A stretch of DNA of 64,000 nt from Siphonodentalium dalli (lineage: Eukaryota > Mollusca > Scaphopoda > Gadilida > Siphonodentaliidae). The notes under the pieces were generated by a model that was given only the letters and a program-made list of their open reading frames with translations, was not told the DNA's origin and made no database searches. The DNA lies in NCBI GenBank assembly GCA_032622095.1, contig CP136065.1, positions 109,719,195 through 109,783,194 on the forward strand, in the 5' to 3' direction. Shown here piece after piece: positions 13,001 through 25,000 of this stretch. How positions within the stretch are numbered: position 1 is the first letter of the stretch; the number at the start of each line of letters is the position of its first letter. The position numbers and the translations under genes were made by a program.

Positions 13001-16000
13001 TATTCAATCATGACCGTACAGTTGTTCCATGTATGCCTGTACACATTACCCGTAACCATAAAATCACTCCATATTTATCCACACACCCCACCCATGATCA
13101 TACTGACAACACATGCACATACCTCCCAGGACCTTACAGTCACTCCATATATACATAATCAACACATAGATGACCATGTAGCTATATCCATACACCACAC
13201 CAATGACCATACAGGCACACGTGGTGCACCCGTACTGGATATACACAATCATACACCATACAGTCACTCCATGCATACCGATTCACCTCACATCTGACCA
13301 TGATCTCTCCCTGTATACATAGATGCATCTTACCATGGACAACCCACTCATAACCATATAGTCACTCATTGTATACCTACTCACATCAGTCATGACATAC
13401 AATAACTCCCTGTATGCCTATTCACCTCACATATGATCACAGAGTAACTCCCTAGCTACGATCTTGGCATTCACACTGTATCCTGTTGACATTTGTTTAT
13501 CATAATGGACCAGAATAGCCAAGATTATGGTCCATCTCAGTTCTGTCTCAAAGTTCTGCCCATTTCCTTTCAATAAATATGGCCAAAATCACAAAAGAGG
13601 TTCTCGGCAAAATTACATACATTAAAATGAATTTGTCATGCCCCATACGGAACTGGGACAACTGGGAATAGAACATGTAGTTGTCAGTTAATTAACTAAC
13701 ACGTATAATAACCAAGTGAGTCACAATTTGCTACCTTTTCGGACAATGCAGAGAATGTTCGTGATAAAAAAATTAGCATTTTACAAATTTGGTTGCCATT
13801 TTGGAAGCCATCTTGAGCAATTTGGTCTATAAACACCGTAGTGTGACACATTTAAGATAGACCAAAAAAATAAACTCCTTTCAATCCAAAGATAGTTATA
13901 TTTTACCTGAAAAAATAGTCCAAACCTGAAAAGTTAATTTTTGTCAATATTTATGTCAAGTTTGTGAGAGAAAAGTCCAATATTTTTGACGATGTCAGTG
14001 GTGAAAATAGTAACAATTAACCATGGTGCATCAGACATGTTAGTATTCAATGTATAGAATGCAGAATAGCCAATTTTATACATCAACACAACTTGTAAGC
14101 GATTGCAGGACATGCTGGTGTAATATTTACCATTTTCCATATTTTGGCGGCCATATTGGCAGCCATTTTGGGCCAAAGTAAGAATTTTGGTTCCAGTGAT
14201 TTGGAATATTCATAGGTAATGATATGCCTCACTTACATTACAAAGTTCTGTTAATTTCTTGTTGAAATATGACTAGAATCCCAATTGTGATTCTTTGTGA
14301 AATTTTATACCGCATTCTGTACAATCGAATTTTTAAGGGATTGGAAGGGGTTAGGACCCCAATAATTGCATATTTAATTGCTCCAATGATCAGTTAATAT
14401 ACAGAACACAAAAAAAGTTGCATTGCTCAACCAGTTCCAAACAGCATGAATTGATCTAGAAGATATTTGTGAAAAAATGTCATATTTTCAACTTCCGGTG
14501 GCCATTTTGTCGGCCATCGTTGATGGTGAGTTTCAATTTTGGCCCAAAAAATTGTCATTATGTCTTAGCTTCACGAAAATATATACATTTGTGTACATTT
14601 TACCAGATTTTCCCGCTATAATTTCATAAAACTGGCTCACTTATAGTTCTAGAAAATGGATCGGTTGTGGGGGGGGGGGGGGGGGGGGAGGTAACAAGTC
14701 TCGTTCTTATCAGAAAACGACATGAATATATATTTATTAAGTTGATGGTATCGATTTAGGGATGTATTGGATGTAATAGTGCAACGTTCCAGGAGTGTAC
14801 CCACATACACACACGTTGGACGAATGCAATCATGTAAATAAAAGTGATTTTTTACGTTTTGAGGGGTGACCCGATGACCCCCTTCTTATCTTAAAACCCC
14901 AGGAAAAGTTGCTTCTTAAGTTGTGTTTTTATAATTAGTATATATCAAAGTACTTTGAGACCAAAAATTATGGATGTACGCGAAAGTGTAAAAAAAAGTG
15001 AAAAATCACGTTTTGGGGTTCAGCATGGGACCCCCTTTCTTATCTGAAAACCCCAGGAAAATCCCTTTCTTAAGTTGTGTTTTCTTATTCAGTACACTTA
15101 GGAGTATCATCAAACCAAAATTCATCGATGTACGCAGAAGTGTAAATAGAAGTGATTTTTGGCACTTTTTGGGGTTCAGCGGCCCCTAAACCCCAGGAAT
15201 GCGCAACTTAAGAAATCGGTTTTTCAGAATATTCCATTATTGGTACCAACTATAGGGGGTCAAACCTTTTGTACGCAAAAGTGTAAATGGAACATATGCG
15301 GGCTCCCCAACTACATTGTCTCATTGAGAGCTTTCCGATGAATGGCAACAAGCCATATTTCCGACTAAATCCTGAAAAATTACCCATAATACTGCTGTGG
15401 TTAATGAGTCAATTATTTAGGGCATTACTGTAGGCATCTCATATACGAATGATCTTACCAACTTTTTCAGCCTTCAATCTCATGGACACGACATCTGAAC
15501 CACTCCCTGATTCACTCATGGCAAGAGCTCCAACAAATTCTCCTGCACACAGCTGAAATAGAATTGTGACTATGCAGGCTTGTCAGTTTCAAAATTGCAG
15601 GCAGGCCAAAATGGTTCGCCTTAAATGACCCAGCCTACTGCAGTAAATATGTGGACAATTTTCATTGTTTATTATCCCAGTAAATGTAATTTACACATAT
15701 CGAACAGCTGATAAGATAAGATAAGATGAGATAAGATAATATTTTATAACCACTTCTTAACTAAATGGATTCTCCCATTAGTATAAATTGGAATGGTCTA
15801 TAATTCATCTGGAAATATAAGCAATCAGACAACATGAGAGAGAAAGTAGATCGTTTGGTACAGTTAGGCAAAGTTGTGGAAAAAATCAGGTCCATCAATT
15901 ACAAGGAATCCTTCTGCACTTGTATAATATTTTCGTCCATCTGTCGACGCTTGTTTCCTGAACACCCATACGATTGAATAATAGACCATACTGACATAGA

Positions 16001-19000
16001 CTTTTATAACTGAGTGGGAAAAGTCCATTTAGTATAGAAGGGTTAACTATCATCAAGGGTTAAAGGACCACTTAATTTTTTAATGACTAGATCACATTAT
16101 GCACAACATATATTCTAGTACATGTACATAATGCCCTAAGTAATCGACCCCTTAACCACAGCAGAATTATGGGTAATCCTGAAAAGTTACCCATAATTCT
16201 GCTGTGGTTAAGGGGTCGATTACTTAGGGCATTACTGTATATACCATTTGAAAGAGGAACCACAAATATATATATTCCACCAGAATAAGGAACAGCTATG
16301 GCCTAGAAGTGTCCACCAAGTGATAGAGATTCTCAGATTCACCCCAAGACTTCCCCTGTTATTTACCCCAGAATGCAACATAATTCACAAATAAAAGAGA
16401 GTTATTCCCCTTCCATTGAGAATAAAAAACTGGCAGTAACACAGAAAACATGCCGTTACCTTGACAAAAACAACATGTTCACAGTTTATTCGACTGGATA
16501 AGTTGATAATACTGTGAATGGCTTTAAATTAGTTGGTATCAATTGGTATGACTTTTTATTGGGTTCGTAAATTTGTGGGTCCGCCTGTACTGACTGTCAC
16601 CTCCAAACCCCCAATAATAACAATCAAGTCCAACTAATAGAAGTGCAGCCACCTTGGCGAGCCGTCGGAAATTGTGCACTGTAGGTGTAATTATCGCATC
16701 GAGTGTCCAAGTCATTGTTGCCAACTATCGAGAATGTTAATGTGATTTTATTTACCTAAGCCTTCATAAACTCTGGTGAAGGTCACTTTTTTCTCAAAAC
16801 AATCAATGCAAGAATGGGGAATATTTACCGAAGCCAACATCTAATTAATATGCACCATATAAAATATATAGCCCCAAACGGTCAACTATATAATGCAAAT
16901 ATGTCTTTTAAAAGCTGGTTACAAAAGTAAACTTGTGATTGCATCGGGTTTCACAAAAGCCGGACTTTGATATATGACTGTTAATAGTTAATAATTCAAA
17001 CATGTGTCATTGTTATGTTACTGTCCCCCGAAATTTTCGGAGGTCTATTGTAATCAGCTCCGTCCAATCAAAATGGCGACCACGATAGTTTAGAAGATAT
17101 TCGTTCGTGATGTGTTAATTTTGTGGTTATCAACAACCACAAAAATTGGATCAACACGAATAAATGTACAATTAAAGTAAAATGTTTTGGAGCTTCTTTC
17201 TTCAAATTGTATATAAATATTGGAATATGTTGTATATAATGTGATCTGGTGATTCAAAAATTTAGTGGGCCTTTAACTAACTTCACAATACCTTTGGTAG
17301 ATATTTCTTCTTCTGTTCTTCCGTGCCATGTGCAACTATTTGGTTAACACAGAGGTTTGAGTGAGCGCCATAGCTAAGTGCGATGCCTGCAGATGCTCGC
17401 GATAGTTCCTCCATGACCAGCATGTGGCTGAAGTATGACATCCCTGAACCGCCATATTCCTCTAGGAGAAATACATCATATTATCAATAATAATGGTGCT
17501 GACAGACAAATAACATGTGGCTAAAGTATGACATCCTTGAACCACCATATTCCACTAGGAGATTATGAGAGACAAAGGATTCATTAGTGGGGTAAAAAAA
17601 ACTTGGCCACATGAATTTTTTTTTGCCAATTTTCAAAAATGAATTGGCCATTGGCCAATTTGGCCTATGACAGTGTGATTCTCAGAAAGACCTCAGCTGA
17701 TTTTTATAATTGAAATAAAACAGAACCTTTCCAAAAAAATCTAGCAAAATTTGTGTATATTTCCATTGTTTATTTTGTCAATTGTTGAGGTGATGATGAA
17801 CATTTTGTATTTTTATTTTTTTTCCGCCTTTTCACTCTATATGCTCGTAAACTTTATAGTATGATTATCTGGTAATTGATTAGATGACAGCTTAATGAGT
17901 AACAAAAGGCACTCATATCAGTGCACTATCAAACAATGTAATACGACAGTAATGAGGATTAACACTAATGAATCCATTATCTGTCATAATGCTGAAAGGT
18001 ATATGGTGGATAGTGGTATATTGTCAAGTAACAATGGCAGGATAAAGAAATCTAGACACCGTACTTGAAGGTATGGACATAATTGTATAGAATGTTAAAT
18101 GCTAAATAAAACAAAATTGATTTAATTAATTGTGAGATCAGAAAATGAGGATTTAATTTGGCCAAAGTTTTTGTTAATTTGGCCAAAAAAAACCCAGAAT
18201 TTGCCAAAAAACTGGCCAAAAGATATTTGGCTCAGCGTGAACACTGTTCAGATAATAAGTGCAAGAAATGACCACAGGTCATTTGTTGAACTTATTATCT
18301 GAACATTTCCCTCCAATAAAAATGACTGCTTCTGCATTATTAATAATTTTATTATCTGTTGACGGCTTATTTTTCCTGAAAGCCCCTCCAGATGAATAAT
18401 AGACCATTCCAATGTCTACTTTTATAACGGAGTGGGAGAAAGGGTTAAATACCAACCTGGAGCTGTTATCCCCATCAGTCCCAATTCACCACATTTCTTC
18501 CAAAACTCCTGAAATTTCATTATTTTGTTATATAATTTACTATACAGGAAAATACAATTAGCTACAATAGATTTAGAATTACAGTAAACATGAAAATCAA
18601 TATTTAATCAACTTCAGAATTGTATTCGATTATATAGGGTAAAAGAACAAACATGGGCACCCAGATGAAACCGATGGAAATATAATATTGAATTTGAATT
18701 TCATTGTTAACTTATAGCTCTGTTGCACTTAACCATATTGTTTCATGGTAATTTGGTTACATTTTTATCTTAAAGGTACTCAATCCGAATTAACGCTCAT
18801 ATAAATTACTATTTCTTTGTCTTCGGGGGGGGGGGGGGGGGGGGGGGGGGGGGTAAAAATTTGATTCGAGTTGAGGAACCCATCCATCAAAGCTCAGAGT
18901 GATCAGATATTGATATTGATATTTTAAGTTTGTTATTTCTCGAGATGTGCAATTGAATGCGGCCCAGAAACACGTGGTCAAACGGATGGTCTCGGACAAA

Positions 19001-22000
19001 ATTGTGGATGATGATGGATAACTCTAAAATCAAGTGATAGTACAATAAATTGGGGATTAAACTATTAAAGCAACTTTTGAAGAAATGATGTTGTTGTATC
19101 TTGATGATATGGGGACCGTCTGATCGGATTGAGTACCTTTAAATTAATACAATTAGAAAGAGAAATATAAACTTCATTGATGTAGAGAATAATGTTGCCA
19201 GGTCTAGAGTGTGTATCCGTTTTGATTTGATAAATATGGCTCTAAAACTATTTAGAGTAACATTCCCATTAACCATTTCTATACTAAATACTCATTGACG
19301 AGCAGTTCCCATAGGAAATGTTCAGATAAGTTCAACAAATGACCATAGGTCGTTTGTTGAACTTATTATCTGAAAATTTCCCTCCAATAAATAATCCTTT
19401 TGCACTTTTATTTTCTGACATCAGCATATTTTTCTTGAAAACCCTCCAGATATATAATAGACCATTCCAATGTATACTTTTATAAATGAGTGGGAAAATC
19501 CATTTAGTAAAGAAAGGGTTACAAAATCTAACATCAGACATTATTTGAAGTGTTATGGTTGAAGGAAGACATAAATAAAACCTAGGCACCCTCATATTTA
19601 ACCCTGTCTTTACTAAATGGATTCTCCCTGCACTCAGTTATAATATTATACATTGGAATAGTCGATCTTTCATTTGGAGGGGCGTCCAGAAAAAATTAGC
19701 AGATGACAGTCATACACAAAAATAATACATAGTGCAGAAGGGCAATTCCATGCAGAACTGGACAAACCACAAAAATTTCAAATTCATTCTCATATCATGT
19801 AACCTTCTTCATAGTATAGGGAAATTACTGTAATCTCATGACATATAATGGACTTAAGCTTGGTTTGAGGCTGAACAAATTCTTGCCTCTCAGTAAATGG
19901 TGGTGAAAAATTCCCAAATTTTCCCCTATTATCTTATCATTTAAGAAGCAGTGAACTTAATCCATTTTATAATTTTGACCGATGAATTGTTACCAAATCA
20001 CTCGACACTGTCAGCAGATGTGATATTCGAAAGGGCCAGTCAATAAGATAGACACAACCTAGCAGCATGACCGTTTGAAAATTGTCTATTTTTATGTAAC
20101 GTCAGTCACATATTTCATCTATTTTCTCCTGTCTGGAGAGGATTTTAAAGATACATGTAAACCATCACCCATCTAGTAAAACCATGTCCTTGTAATGCAG
20201 AATAACACATATGGCTGGAATTATCAGATCGATCAATGTAACTTTCAGTCTGTGGCTTCAAAGTGTGTGTAACGTCAGTCACACGTAACGTCAGTCACGT
20301 GGGTGTAACGTCAGTCACAATGGAAAATGGCATGGGCATATAAATTATTGCAAGCATCAGGCATCTTTTGCAATGATAATGCATTCGCATCGGGTTAACC
20401 ATGTTGTGTTTGATGATTTGACGAAGGTATACACTGATTATACTCTGGCAAAATGCACATTAATTTTGGGTGCCATTAGAATTCGCCAGAGAATGGTCAA
20501 CATATACACATTCCCCAAATCATCAAAAACAACACAATTAACCCTTAATTCCTTCAAAAGTTAAAATGAATGTACCATGTTTCCATTATCGCTCCCACGT
20601 AGGTGTAGATTTTTAAAAGGGTACTTTTGTGGCAATGGTCTTTTATTACTTCTGATTCAATTATGGATGTAATATATCACATAGTACAGTGCTACTAATA
20701 TAGATAGGGAAATATGGTGCCCATATTAACCCTTTGAAAATGGGATACTCGCTGAGAAGTAGTCATTTGTAGGGATGTTCAGATAATAAGTTCAACAAAC
20801 AGCCTATAATCTGAACATCCCTATGGGAATGGCCTGTGATTCCTGGATGAGACAGATTATACCCACACACTGTTCAGTTTAAGTTACTGGTATATATTAG
20901 TAGCAACATAATAGTGAGGCGCCCAATGTCAGTACATAGCAACTTAATAGGGGTACAGGATGTTTTGAGTCGTTTCGTGCCTGGCAGTTTCGTACCATCT
21001 GGTTGGTTCGTACCATATGTTTTGGTCACAACATATTAATAAACCGTATTTTATATATATGGGAAAGTAAAATGGACTATTTTCTCGAAAATAAAAACTT
21101 ATATCACACAATAATAATGCATGTTATGGAATGAAGCAAAAGATCTTATGAGATGTGTTTACTGAGCTAATACTAATCATGCTGATAAGAAAAGTTGCTT
21201 TACAATCGCCAACAGTTTGTTTTCCTATGTACATGGTATGAAACGATCAAACAATCCGGTACAAGATAAAAAAAAGTTGAATGAATGACCAGATGGTACA
21301 GAGTGTCCGGGTAAGAAACGACCATGTTAAGAAATGTCTAGAATCCATTATTAATAGCGAGGTGCCCAATGTCATTTTCAATGTCAGAAACTGATTCAGC
21401 ATGTTGAAAAACTCCCAATGAAACTTGTTTGTTACTGACAAGATTTATACTACTGACGAGATATAATTGCCAATGCACAGGTTTTTTCACCAAACATCAC
21501 ATTCAGATGATTCTGAACTTTTAAAGACATAGACCACTGACAATCACCATAATATCGAGCTTGATGCGTTTTGTGACAAAGTGCGACATTTGGTGAAGAA
21601 GATTGGGAGAGTTTTTCTGCTTCCGTCCACAATATCTCTTTAAAATAATGGAAATTTGTTTGGGGGAGGGGGGCTTTATTTCACATACTGAATCCATTTT
21701 GGCAGTGAAACTGATAATTAGATTTTACAAAACAAAAACAAGTTGCAGTGTAGGTTTGAAACATGTAATTATTAAACTTCAACAAATTGTGGTTCTTATA
21801 CTGATTATGGTCTGAATTTCTGAATGCATCCAACTCAAATGTCATTACAATTTATAGCCAAATGATCCTACATAGCTAACTTGAACAAACCAAAGTACTA
21901 GCAGCACAAGTAACAATTTACCTTTGTCTAGTATCAAAATGATGTGTTTGGTCATTTTATAGGACAATTATAATCTAAGGCACCATATAGAATGTATATA

Positions 22001-25000
22001 ATACCACTTGTAGATATTTCAAATTTTGGTGAAATACGTAACGTCAGTCACGGTAACGTCAGTCACAGACAAAACAGGTTGGCAATATTAAATGAGTGAA
22101 TCAATTGGCAAATACTTTATGCTCTATTGAAGAGTATCCCCATATCAATTATGGGGAATAAAAACTAATTCCAGAATGCCTGCAGTTTTGGAGAAAAGTA
22201 ATCTGTATGCAGGTGCTCAAAATATGTGTCCTTTTTGTGTAATGTCAGTCACAACGTTATTTTCCCACATCTTCAATTTATCATGAAGGAAACTAGCACA
22301 TTGGTATTATCACATTGAAGCATCACCAAGGAACTAACTTTATGACTATTTAACATGTATGAAGAAGATATTGTTTCAGTTTTATAGGCTAATGAAGGAA
22401 TTGAAAATTCATGTCGTAACGTCAGTCATGCGTGGAATTTCCCAGAAGGATTCATATTCACTGATGGTAAATGTTCAGATATGGTTGTATGTTAAACTTA
22501 TTATCTGAACATTTCCAAAGAGAACTACTTGTTTAGTATAGAAAACATTAAGCTGTAATTTAAATAGCAATTTACCTTGATTTCTGGAAATTTGTTGTTT
22601 TTATCAATATCTTGTGCTTTTGGTGCTAATTCCTTCTGGGCAAACTGGAAAACTGTCTGTCGGAGCTGAAAAATAATTTAAAGGAATGAAACAGAGTTGC
22701 CAATTTCTGTTAAAGATGGTCTATCTCTTCCTCAACACATTTTATATAGTTTCCATGTATACATTACAGCCTTAATAATTGGCTACGGCAATCAGCATTG
22801 CCGAAGCAATTTGCTGAAGCAAACTGGGGCACGGCATACTGTTGCCGTAGCGGATTGCCGAAGCCAAACAATCTGAATTAAGAGGGCTGACATTAATAGA
22901 CACATGTCCGGAAACGCTTATATCAATTACCATTGTTATCATTATGATTTTTATAATTTTTAGATAGAGTTATCCTAGAGCTGGGACGGTTATGGGTTTT
23001 TCGTGACCGGTTATGAACGGCAAAAAACCGCGATTAACCGGTTAACCACATATTATAGGTACTATTATGGGTGGGTAAGCCCAGTATGCAGAACGGCGAT
23101 GATTGTGATGCTCACTGACATGGTAAGTTTGAGAACGGCTCCTGCCCATTATACAAAGAAGTTGTCACCCATGACACACATAATCACATATCTAATTAAG
23201 TACTGTATACACCCCGTCAGTAAGCCCAGGGGGCACGTGCACGTTTTTGTCAAAAAAGTGGGTACTGCATGGGCTTACTCACGGGGATCCCCCCGTGCAA
23301 AATCTCAGTTAGCCTTGAGATGCTGGTTTACCATCGTATTTTATACTGATACCAAGAGTAGTTGCGTTATATAAAGAGAATGATGCGTTTTATTAAGATA
23401 AAATCATATAATAACAAGATACAGATGTCGACAGGTAAAACAAAAAATACAATTTATACGTTGTAAACATGCGTATGGAACGGTTAATAGCGCACATAAA
23501 TAGCACAAAGTTCAAACAACAAAGTTCAGAAGACGACAAGTCCATCGTCGTCGAAACCATCGAACTCCAGGTCGTCGTCAGAATCTTCCTCGAAGAAGAA
23601 AAAATTTATGAATTTCGCGGTAATCGACGAAACGTATTATGTACGTTCTGCAACAAGAACAATAACTCTATAAATTCGAGGTGGATTAATATTCGAATGG
23701 AAAAACTCATTATCTGATACTATTTTAAATGTAATGGTTCAAAAATGATTTAATATAAATATTAGCTGCTCTGATATATATATTGCCTCATGTTAAAATG
23801 AAATAATCCAAGATTAATTAACGGCAATTGAGCCACAAAGATTGTAAACGAATTAACACCAGAGAACGTGGCAACTTTTAAAAGTATATCATAGAAAGCA
23901 GGACTGCTCGTGGAAATTATTGGGCTCAATTTATATTTTCTTGGGATCAATTTGAAAACACAATAGTTGTGTAATGAGTTCACACCCAAATTTAGTTGGA
24001 GTAATGCTAATTAAATGCTAATTAATCAAGCCTTCAAAGAGCCGACACACCGCGTTTGATGTTGTTCCGTCAATCTCGGATTCATTTTAATTGACGGAGA
24101 CAGATTAACCCTCTTATAGCCAGTTATAGCTGACCATCACAGTGATCATACACTATAATAGTGATGTTACGGTTAACCGACCACGGCAAATCCGTGACCG
24201 GTCACGGCCATAGTTGGTGGTTAACCGGTTAACTATGGCAAGCCGTTTTCACATTTTCGATTGATTTGAACTTAAGTCCAATTATTTGGACTTAAGTCCA
24301 AATAATTGGACTTAAGTCCAAATAGCGAATTGTACTTAAGTCCAAATACCACATAATTGTGAATTCGGCGAGGAATTGTACTTAAGTCCAAATGAATTAC
24401 ACTTAAGTCCAAATACCGATATTTTCATCTATTTGGACTTAAGTCCAATTCCTCGCCGAATTAACAATTATGTGGTATTTGGACTTAAGTACAATTCATT
24501 TGGACTTAAGTCCAATTCATCTGTATAAGAAACACCCCCATCAGATATTAAGCAGGTCTGGTTTTGCTCATAGGGCGGAGTTGTGGGAAAATGGCCGTTT
24601 ACGAAATGTCCGTATACCGATAATAATGTTACCAGAGTCCGACCAGGTAGATAAAATACCACCCCTTGCTCTTTATAAATTTAACCTGATAAAAAAGTTA
24701 CAACTTATGTACAGGGTCCACACTCGATCAAGGCTGCATGCACTAATGGAATTATGGCTGCTAATTTGTTTATATATAAAGCGTATGTTAACACTGATTC
24801 TGAGCAATATATAATGTAAATTATTTTTGCAATTTCCTTCTGACATGCCGAAAACAAGCCACGTGGCAAAGGGGACGTACGGAGTCAGGAATGCCCTGGT
24901 TAGTACGGAGTTTGACTGTCAATCAAAACTTGCAGGAATATACCATTACAAAGAAGGGGACTATCGTTTCAAACCAGATGAATTGGACTTAAGTCCAAAT

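Larger units (their letters stand above)
9184..15313. mobile_element. Giant foldback (long inverted repeat) element, 6.13 kb
   Basis: The left end TAGTTAGGGAGCCCGC and right end GCGGGCTCCCCAACTA are inverted copies. Homology continues for about 1.9 kb on each side (9184-11085 and 13430-15313). The arms share a poly-C/poly-G tract, AAGATGGC-type motifs and the aggatactgtt... inner boundary. The middle is an inverted minisatellite with its mirror point near 11743. Direct CAT flanks both ends (181-183 and 314-316), a possible 3-bp target duplication. No transposase is visible. It occupies nearly all of IVD intron 5, between exons 5 and 6. Confidence 0.85.

Noticed and set aside
23003-23374. 123-codon plus-strand ORF, the longest in the window
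   Set aside because: It lies in a repeat-like region with palindromic GTAAGCCC blocks; composition is not protein-like and no domain is seen.
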